Part shown: in pieces, positions 7,943-12,999 of the stretch
Position numbering within the stretch: the first letter of the stretch is position 1
How the letters are laid out: every line of letters begins with the position of its first letter
Source of the DNA: Bacteroidota bacterium
GTDB lineage: Bacteria > Bacteroidota > Bacteroidia > Bacteroidales > VadinHA17
Reading direction: 5' to 3'
Assembly: GCA_015222065.1 (NCBI GenBank)
Contig: JADFUQ010000148.1
Location: forward strand, 1-12,999
DNA: 12,999 bases
Notes under the pieces: generated by a model
Seen by the model: only the letters and a program-made list of their open reading frames with translations
Databases searched by the model: none
What the model was told of the DNA's origin: nothing
Translations under genes and position numbers: made by a program

Positions 7943-8677
7943 ATGAAAACATCAAGAAAAAGCAAAACCGGTTTATCAATCTTTTATTCATTATTCCTAT
8001 CCGTTATTTTAATCTCCGCGGGATCCAGAGCATTAGCACAAGAAAAAGAGACACGTGATGTTGGCTCTTTTTCAAGTATTAGCCTTTCAATTTCGGGAGA
8101 TCTATATTTAACACAGGGAAATGACACTAAAGTTGTTATTGAAGCTGAACAAAAAATTCTCGATCTAATCCGGACAGAGGTGGTTGGAGATAATCTTAAA
8201 ATTAAATTCAAGACTGGCAAATGGAATATCCGTAGCAACAAGCAGATTAATATCTATGTTTCAACTCCCGATGTTGAAGGACTTTTTCTTTCCGGATCAG
8301 GAAATATCAAAGCTGAAACACAAATAAAAACTGAGGGTCTTGATTTTGCTATCAGTGGAAGTGGAAATATTGTGATTGATGATCTTGTTGTTTCAGATCT
8401 TGAGGGTCATACATCAGGGTCAGGAGATATAAATCTTTCCGGCTCAGAAACTGTAGAAACTATGGAGATCTCAATAAGCGGATCGGGAGACTTGTTTGCC
8501 GAGAATCTTAAGGTGAATGATGTTGAAATAAGCATAAGCGGGTCAGGAACATGTAAGGTTTTTGCTGTTTCCGAACTTGAAGCTTATATTTCAGGAAGTG
8601 GAAGTGTATATTATAAAGGAAACCCGATGGTTAATGCAAAAGTTTCAGGATCAGGTAAAGTACGGTCATTAGATTAA
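7943..8677 (+). CDS. Secreted head-GIN (DUF2807) domain protein
   Basis: A 244-residue exported protein of the head-GIN/DUF2807 family, common in Bacteroidota and of unsettled function; some members are predicted adhesin-like beta solenoids. The N-terminus is a signal peptide: basic KTSRKSKTG, a hydrophobic stretch at about 11-26, and ALA before Q33 as a signal peptidase I site. The mature part from about 40 is a repetitive beta structure in which SGSG recurs at 117, 138, 158, 179, 199, 217 and 235, roughly every 20 residues. There are no transmembrane segments beyond the signal and no catalytic motif. The N-terminal sequence lacks a lipobox Cys, so it is likely periplasmic or surface-exposed but not a lipoprotein. 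It is monocistronic, divergent from the dehydratase gene and followed by a hairpin terminator. Confidence 0.9.
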   Translation: MKTSRKSKTGLSIFYSLFLSVILISAGSRALAQEKETRDVGSFSSISLSISGDLYLTQGNDTKVVIEAEQKILDLIRTEVVGDNLKIKFKTGKWNIRSNKQINIYVSTPDVEGLFLSGSGNIKAETQIKTEGLDFAISGSGNIVIDDLVVSDLEGHTSGSGDINLSGSETVETMEISISGSGDLFAENLKVNDVEISISGSGTCKVFAVSELEAYISGSGSVYYKGNPMVNAKVSGSGKVRSLD

Positions 8678-8693
8678 AATACAGGTAGTTACT

Positions 8694-8730
8694 AAAAAAA
8701 ACTGACTGTATAATCCGGTCAGCTTTTTTT
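8694..8730. terminator. Shared hairpin terminator between convergent genes
   Basis: A run of A (8694-8701), a stem CTGAC (8702-8706) / GTCAG (8718-8722) with an 11-nt loop, then a T run (8724-8730). The A and T runs can extend the stem past one mismatch. It lies 16 nt after the GIN stop codon and 32 nt beyond the end of the threonylcarbamoyl-AMP synthase gene, so it could end transcription on both strands. Confidence 0.75.
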
Positions 8731-8762
8731 CTACCGGCTTTTATTTTTTATATGCCTGATTG

Positions 8763-9326
8763 CTATTTCCGAATAATAACTCCCTTCCCATTTTTATCAA
8801 TCTTATAAATTGTCGAAGGAACACTGCGGATATTATCATTCTGTCTCCATCGCACAACCCAATCTGCTTCCATTATTACTTCATCTTCAATCTCAGAAAA
8901 ATTCCCGGGGTTTCTGCTACCGCTTAAATTGGCAGACGTTGATACCAGGGGCTTACCAAAACGGCTAATGAGCTCCGAACAGAACGGATCTTCTGTAATT
9001 CTTATTCCTATTGATTGGTCCTCAGCAAGAATGTTTTGTGGCAGGTTTTGTGCAGAAGGATAAATTATTGTAACAGGATGAACAGAAGATTCAATCAATT
9101 TAATTGCCTTACGAGGAATTTGGGTCACATACTTACTCAATTCTTTAATATCACTCAATAAAATAAGCATACTATGTTTATCCTGCCGTCTTTTTATCTT
9201 ATATACACGTTCAATAGCCGCTATATTTGTGGCATCACAACCTAATCCCCAGATTGTATCTGTTGGATATAATATAACTCCCCCGTTTAAAAGTACTTTC
9301 AACGAATTTATAATGTCGTTTTCCAT
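8763..9326 (-). CDS. tsaC: L-threonylcarbamoyladenylate synthase (YrdC/Sua5 family)
   Basis: A 187-residue YrdC-domain protein that makes threonylcarbamoyl-AMP from threonine, bicarbonate and ATP, the first step of the t6A37 modification of ANN-decoding tRNAs in the cytoplasm. The sequence shows YPTDTIWGLGCDA (20-32), the basic KIKRRQDKHSM segment (44-53), PVTIIYP (84-90), STSANLSG (129-136) and PSTIY (170-174). It lacks the extra C-terminal Sua5 domain, so it is the short TsaC-like form. ATG at 9326 is 2 nt after the stop of the upstream glycosyltransferase gene, implying one transcript and probable translational coupling. The symbol assumes the t6A role; the related YciO/YwlC paralogues cannot be fully separated by eye. 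Confidence 0.88.
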   Translation of the reverse strand: MENDIINSLKVLLNGGVILYPTDTIWGLGCDATNIAAIERVYKIKRRQDKHSMLILLSDIKELSKYVTQIPRKAIKLIESSVHPVTIIYPSAQNLPQNILAEDQSIGIRITEDPFCSELISRFGKPLVSTSANLSGSRNPGNFSEIEDEVIMEADWVVRWRQNDNIRSVPSTIYKIDKNGKGVIIRK

Positions 9327-9328
9327 GC

Positions 9329-10444
9329 CTACACAATTTTTTTATAAACCTCAATCAGGTTTTTAGCAATTTTCTCATTAGTAAAGTTTTGAGCATAAGT
9401 ATAACCCTCACTAACCACTTTTTCCCTGAAAGGGGTATCTTTCAATAGCTTTAAAATTGCATCAGCAAGATCTTCAGCATTTACCGGATCAATATAAACT
9501 GATCCCGGACCACCTGCTTCAGGAAAACATCCCGTTTTTGATGTTATAACAGGAGTTTTTGAAAAAAGAGCTTCCTGGATCGGAATCCCAAACCCTTCAA
9601 AAATACTCGGGTAAATAAATATTTTTGCGTTCTGGTAAAAAACAGGAAGTTCATTAGTATCAACATGTTTAATAAACCGAATATTTCTCATGTTTTTATT
9701 CCGGATATAATTTATTACCTGTCCGGTATAAGAAGTGTGCCCTCCCACAACTACAAGAGGGATATTAAGATTACTGAGTTTAAGTGCTTCAACTATTGTC
9801 AATAGATTTTTACGCTTTTCCACCGTCCCGACATATAAGAGGTATTCATCAGGTATTGAATATTTTTTCCTGATCCTGGAAACCTGTTCCGTATCGGCTT
9901 TTTTCTGAAAAGCGGAGTTACATCCCTGGTAAACTACATCAATTTTATTCTGGTCGATTCCAAAAAATTCAATAATGTCATCCTTTGTTTGCTTACTAAT
10001 GGCAATAATTCTGTCTGCATCCCTGCAACTCCTCCTGAATTTCACTTCATAAATCTTCCTGTCTATAAAAGGATACCATTCCGGGAATCTCAGAAAAATC
10101 AGATCATGAATAGTCACAACCGATTTAATTCCTGAGTTTTTTATGCTAAATGGAATTTCATTACTAAGCCCATGATACAGATCAATCCGGTCGCTCTTTA
10201 ACTGATTGGGTAATATAAAGCTTCTCCAAAAAAAGGGAAGTTTTCTGCCAATATAATTCATTGGTTTACAAACAGAAACAGATGAGCCGGTTGTAAAATT
10301 AACCGTTGGTGTTCCTGGTGGAGTGTATAAAAAATAACTGTGTTCACTATAATTACCTGTCAGGATCGATATTGTATCACGACTGTAGTTTCCCAATCCG
10401 CTCTTATTAAAAAATGCACGTTTTGCATCAAATCCTATTCTCAT
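9329..10444 (-). CDS. Glycosyltransferase, GT4-like (GT-B fold)
   Basis: A 371-residue cytoplasmic retaining glycosyltransferase of the GT4 type, expected to add a sugar from a nucleotide donor to a glycan or lipid-linked acceptor. The N-terminal acceptor domain begins MRIGFDAKRA with the SGLGNY loop (15-20) and has TIHDLIFLRFPEW (111-123). The donor domain begins near YVGTVEKRKN (204-213) and holds the EX7E motif, E283 and E291, in FEGFGIPIQEAL. Sequence style resembles the WbaZ/mannosyltransferase-B-like members, but donor and acceptor cannot be read from it. I took ATG at 10444 rather than the in-frame TTG at 10450. A TATTTTTG box at 10448-10455 lies just before this ATG (see findings). 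The gene for the t6A enzyme follows after 2 nt. No other sugar genes adjoin it. Confidence 0.9.
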   Translation of the reverse strand: MRIGFDAKRAFFNKSGLGNYSRDTISILTGNYSEHSYFLYTPPGTPTVNFTTGSSVSVCKPMNYIGRKLPFFWRSFILPNQLKSDRIDLYHGLSNEIPFSIKNSGIKSVVTIHDLIFLRFPEWYPFIDRKIYEVKFRRSCRDADRIIAISKQTKDDIIEFFGIDQNKIDVVYQGCNSAFQKKADTEQVSRIRKKYSIPDEYLLYVGTVEKRKNLLTIVEALKLSNLNIPLVVVGGHTSYTGQVINYIRNKNMRNIRFIKHVDTNELPVFYQNAKIFIYPSIFEGFGIPIQEALFSKTPVITSKTGCFPEAGGPGSVYIDPVNAEDLADAILKLLKDTPFREKVVSEGYTYAQNFTNEKIAKNLIEVYKKIV

Positions 10445-10543
10445 TTTCAAAAATATAGTTCAACTGTTATTTTAATAGTAAATAATTATTTCATGATTCT
10501 ATGTAATACATTTATTTAAAATGCATAAATGATTAAATGATAT

Positions 10544-10657
10544 AATGCTTAAATATGCAATTGTCTGAAAATAAATTATTTGCATAAGCAATATGGATAT
10601 TTGCATTCATAATAGTTTTTTTATTTTCACATTCAATCATTCACTCATTTAAGCATT
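10544..10657. repeat. Inverted repeat with 92-nt loop between dapD and the glycosyltransferase gene
   Basis: AATGCTTAAAT (10544-10554) and ATTTAAGCATT (10647-10657) are perfect 11-nt complements inside low-complexity AT-rich DNA with many AATGA/TCATT words. The loop holds AATTATTTGCATAAG at 10574-10588, as in the repeat at 4227-4348. The rest of the 10445-10715 gap shows only a short hairpin CCACT/AGTGG (10687-10701) and no gene. Confidence 0.5.
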
Positions 10658-10715
10658 CACTCATTATAACTTTTGTTTAATATATTCCACTAAATCAGTG
10701 GTAGCACCAACAATA

Positions 10716-11531
10716 TTAGACAACTACATTAAAATCTCTTAAAGCATCATTTAAGGAGGTTTTCAGATCGGTTGACTTTTTTCTTTTGCCAATTATCAAA
10801 GCGCAGGGAACCTGAAACTTCCCGGCAGGAAATTCTTTTGTATAGCTACCCGGAATTACTACTGACCCGCATGGAATTAATCCTTTTGAATTAACAGGTT
10901 CCCTTCCGGTAACATCAATTATCCTGGTGCTTTTTGTTAGTACCACATTCGCTCCGAGCACAGCCCCCTTTTCAATCCTAACTCCCTCAACAACAATACA
11001 TCTTGATCCGATAAAGCAATTATCTTCAATAATTACGGGCGCAGCCTGAATGGGTTCGAGTACACCTCCAATACCCACACCACCACTAAGGTGAACATTT
11101 TTTCCAATCTGTGCACAGGACCCCACTGTAGCCCAGGTGTCAACCATAGTCCTTTCGCCTACCCATGCGCCAATATTCACATATGACGGCATCAGCACTA
11201 CTCCTTTTGCCAGATATGACCCATAACGAGCTATTGCATGCGGAACAACCCTGACCCCCAGCTTTTTAAAGCCCTTTTTCAAATCAATTTTATCATAAAA
11301 TTCAAACGGGGAATTAATGGTAACTTTCGTTTCCTGTATAGAAAAATAGAGAATAACCGCTTTTTTCACCCATTCGTTTACAACCCATTCATTATTGACT
11401 GGCGAAGCAACCCTGATTTTCCCCTGATCCAGGAGATCAATAACCTCTCTGATACAAGCTTGGACATTTTTATCCTTTAATGATTTTTTGTTTTCCCAGG
11501 CTTGCTCAATCGTCTTTTTGTAATCTTCCAT
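10716..11531 (-). CDS. dapD: 2,3,4,5-tetrahydropyridine-2,6-dicarboxylate N-succinyltransferase
   Basis: A 271-residue DapD, which transfers succinyl from succinyl-CoA to tetrahydrodipicolinate in the diaminopimelate/lysine pathway, supplying peptidoglycan and lysine. The N-terminal domain (1 to about 95) has VNEWVKKAVILYF (51-63). The left-handed beta helix of hexapeptide repeats follows, with MPSYVNIGAWV (114-124), MVDTWATVGSCAQIGKNVHL (129-148), GIGGVLEP (153-160) and FIGSRCIVVEGV (173-184). The C-terminal region has VPCALIIGKR (241-250) and a normal end. Length is exactly typical. I chose the ATG at 11531 (MEDYKK); the longer frame needs a TTG at 11558 and adds non-homologous residues. 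It is transcribed away from the peptidase remnant that begins 54 nt upstream. A diverged partial second copy lies at 12673-12900. Confidence 0.97.
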   Translation of the reverse strand: MEDYKKTIEQAWENKKSLKDKNVQACIREVIDLLDQGKIRVASPVNNEWVVNEWVKKAVILYFSIQETKVTINSPFEFYDKIDLKKGFKKLGVRVVPHAIARYGSYLAKGVVLMPSYVNIGAWVGERTMVDTWATVGSCAQIGKNVHLSGGVGIGGVLEPIQAAPVIIEDNCFIGSRCIVVEGVRIEKGAVLGANVVLTKSTRIIDVTGREPVNSKGLIPCGSVVIPGSYTKEFPAGKFQVPCALIIGKRKKSTDLKTSLNDALRDFNVVV

Positions 11532-11584
11532 TGTTTCTTTTTGTATATTTAAAAACAAAATAAGAATTCTAAAAAACCCATACC

Positions 11585-11808
11585 ATGAAAATAAGAAAAA
11601 TTTCTCTTAAGCTCATCCTTTTCATTCTTTTATGTCTTCCATGGATTTCTTTTTCACAGATCAATCTTACGTATCAGGTTCCACCAAAGGGAATTGTCGG
11701 GATTGTAGATGCTAAACCCACACATAACATAAGTCCAGAGAATCACTTCTTCATATGCATTGGGAAATCACTCAATGGCTGGATGAATTTGTAAAGCATA
11801 AGAAATAG
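11585..11808 (+). pseudogene. Remnant of an S9-type (prolyl oligopeptidase-like) secreted peptidase, ends fused by internal deletion
   Basis: Only the two ends of the gene seem to remain. The 5' part is an open frame of 69 codons from ATG 11585: a signal peptide (KIRKIS, hydrophobic 8-22, FSFSQ cleavage region) followed by LTYQVPPKGIVGIVDAKPT (28-46), which matches the mature N-terminus of Bacteroidota S9 peptidases as I know them. From about 11737, in a different (+2) frame, the DNA reads ESLLHMHWEITQWLDEFV then KHKK and stops at TAG 11806-11808; this resembles the C-terminus of the same family. Full-length members are about 800 residues, so roughly 2 kb has been lost with a junction at about 11723-11737 and a frame change. 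The catalytic Ser/Asp/His region is absent. The family assignment rests on memory of short terminal motifs. Confidence 0.6.
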
Positions 11809-11833
11809 AATGAGCATAAATTAACTATTTTAC

Positions 11834-11864
11834 TTGATTTTCATATGTTTATGTTTTAAATTTG
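11834..11864 (+). promoter_or_regulatory. Candidate promoter of the 255-residue unknown gene
   Basis: TTG (11834-11836) and TAAATTTG (11857-11864) separated by 20 nt match the Bacteroidota -33/-7 pattern. It lies after the peptidase remnant's stop and gives a leader of about 40 nt before ATG 11911, which supports an independently transcribed gene. Confidence 0.5.
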
Positions 11865-11910
11865 GTTTATAATTTAAAGAGTATCTGTCCAATATAATAA
11901 ATTTAAAAAG

Positions 11911-12678
11911 ATGGAAAAATATTTTTATTTCTCAGCCACTCCGGAGTCCTTAGTTGCTTCTCATTTGTCGCCTTATAAATTTGGAAATTACCTTGTTGTA
12001 GGAACAAAAAAAAGGACAAAAGGCCAGGCTGTTTTCTTTGAAATTGATCCTGATAAAGTGAATTGGCTTCCCTGGGATTATATTGATAAAAAATTAGTGC
12101 CATACGAAGATGGAGAGCCAAAACGGTCTGTTTTTTTATCTATTTACAGAGTTTTGGAAAATTTACCATTGAATGCTTTGCTTGATCTTTATCTTGCTAC
12201 CGATGATGGTAAAGTATTGGGATTGCAAAAATCTGATTTTAAAATGCAGAAGGAAAAAATCATACATCTTTATCAGCAATTTATTCCCAACAGAACCCGG
12301 GTTGCCAGCAGGCTTTCCCCACCCGAATTCATGAAATTTTTAACCGATACATCAAAACCTGTTTCCTCACCAAAATTATTTTTTGTGGAATTGAAACTAA
12401 ATAAATTGGCCGAAGATCCTGAAGCTTCTCTTAATAATTTACCTTATACCAATCCAGATCATTTAAGGGATTGTCTGATTCGTCTTCAGCACTTGCCTGA
12501 ACGACCTACAAAAACAGTTATCCGAAATTTTAAAGAAGATTTATCCTTTCGTACCTTAAAAGACGGGTTTTTTATAGGTGATCAGGAAACCTTTATTTTT
12601 TATCCTTTTCCTTCCATTGAAGAACTTGAAGATAAATATTATTCCTGGTGGCGGTCGGCTTTGGTTCATGGTTTTTAA
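11911..12678 (+). CDS. Protein of unknown function with internal duplication
   Basis: I do not recognise a named family in this 255-residue protein. It has no signal peptide, membrane segment or known catalytic motif; it is mixed charged and aromatic and probably cytoplasmic. It appears to consist of two related halves of about 116 residues: VASHLSPYKF (15-24) and FFEI (42-45) in the first match VASRLSPPEF (131-140) and FFVEL (157-161) in the second at a constant offset of 116, and later LENLP (82-86) resembles LQHLP (192-196). The end has FYPFPSIEELEDKYYSWWRS (230-249). A good promoter lies at 11834-11864 and the ATG at 11911 is well placed. The coding frame is long and its composition is ordinary, so I think it is real. 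The stop codon lies within dapD-derived DNA on the other strand, so the C-terminus may have been cut or altered by a rearrangement. Confidence 0.8.
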   Translation: MEKYFYFSATPESLVASHLSPYKFGNYLVVGTKKRTKGQAVFFEIDPDKVNWLPWDYIDKKLVPYEDGEPKRSVFLSIYRVLENLPLNALLDLYLATDDGKVLGLQKSDFKMQKEKIIHLYQQFIPNRTRVASRLSPPEFMKFLTDTSKPVSSPKLFFVELKLNKLAEDPEASLNNLPYTNPDHLRDCLIRLQHLPERPTKTVIRNFKEDLSFRTLKDGFFIGDQETFIFYPFPSIEELEDKYYSWWRSALVHGF

Positions 12679-12900
12679 ATCAATTTTATCATAGAATTCA
12701 AATGGGGGAATAGTGGTGACTTTTATTTCTTGTATTAAAAAATACAGAATCATTGCCTTTTTCACCCATTCATTTACTTTCCAACTATTTTCTGCAGGTT
12801 TAGCAACTCTTACTTTACCTTTATCAAGTAAGTCAACCACATCCCTGATTGCCTGACAATATTGTTGGTCTTTCAAGAAGATCTCTTGAATCCCATGCAT
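12673..12900 (-). pseudogene. Truncated second copy of dapD (N-terminal domain only)
   Basis: Read on the minus strand from ATG 12900, residues 9-76 align with residues 18-85 of the intact DapD at 10716-11531: GKVRVAKP versus GKIRVASP, VNEWVKKAMILYF versus VNEWVKKAVILYF, and an identical PFEFYDKIDLK. By hand about 47 of 69 residues are identical, so this is an old paralogue or a copy from a relative, not a recent duplication. Similarity stops sharply at K85 (12673). The whole beta-helix catalytic domain is missing, and the first 17 or so residues do not match either. The open frame continues to 12556 only as antisense of the 255-codon gene. It cannot encode an active enzyme. Confidence 0.88.
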
Positions 12901-12911
12901 TATTAATATTA

Positions 12912-12965
12912 GTAACTAACTAACGTTTCGCAGATGAAATAAATACTTATATCTTAATTAGTTAC
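12912..12965. repeat. Inverted repeat at the right edge
   Basis: GTAACTAACTAA (12912-12923) and TTAATTAGTTAC (12954-12965) are complementary at 11 of 12 positions with a 30-nt loop. It lies upstream of the dapD fragment in otherwise featureless AT-rich DNA. Confidence 0.45.
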
Positions 12966-12999
12966 AAAAACAATAATTTGCATAAAGTGCATAATATCA

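Noticed and set aside
10687..10701. CCACT/AGTGG hairpin after dapD as a terminator
   Set aside because: The stem has only five pairs and no T run follows on the dapD strand.
11532..11558. TTG start extending DapD by nine residues
   Set aside because: The ATG at 11531 gives the standard 271-residue length and N-terminus; the extension has no family support.
12556..12672. C-terminal half of the minus-strand frame that continues from the dapD fragment
   Set aside because: It is only antisense of the 255-codon gene; the dapD similarity stops at 12673.

Overview
The window looks like a chromosomal segment of a Bacteroidota member, probably of the Bacteroidales/Marinilabiliales type. The reasons are the AT-rich intergenic DNA, start codons without clear Shine-Dalgarno sequences, several promoter-like boxes of the Bacteroidota -7 form TAnnTTTG (best before rpsP), a dnaE-trxA neighbourhood, a ribosomal protein S16 with a long charged tail, and a secreted head-GIN (DUF2807) protein. 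No tRNA, rRNA, CRISPR array, transposase or phage gene is visible.

Layout: (1) 85-4011, minus strand: dnaE (replicative DNA polymerase III alpha) followed by trxA (thioredoxin). (2) 4012-4472: a 461-nt non-coding stretch with an imperfect inverted repeat and the rpsP promoter. (3) 4473-5737, plus strand: rpsP-rimM, a 30S ribosome protein and maturation pair; the S16 tail carries three 18-residue tandem repeats. (4) 5738-5909: non-coding, with an inverted repeat, a 16-mer also found at the left edge of the window, and a hexamer repeat that multiplies in-frame stop codons. (5) 5910-7808, minus: a membrane-anchored nucleotide-sugar dehydratase of the WbpM/PglF/CapD type. (6) 7943-8677, plus: secreted GIN-domain protein, ending in a hairpin terminator shared with (7) 8763-10444, minus: a GT4 glycosyltransferase and a threonylcarbamoyl-AMP synthase gene spaced by 2 nt. 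(8) 10716-11531, minus: dapD (lysine/diaminopimelate pathway). (9) 11585-12999: a rearranged stretch with the fused ends of an internally deleted S9-type peptidase gene, an intact 255-codon gene of unknown function whose protein is an internal duplication, and a truncated, diverged second dapD copy abutting the end of that gene.

Most of the window is housekeeping: replication, redox, ribosome assembly, tRNA modification, cell-wall precursor and surface-sugar synthesis. The part most worth a second look is 11.5-12.9 kb, where at least two genes have been broken and an unknown duplicated-domain protein sits between the remnants. I see no clear multi-gene defence or mobile system.
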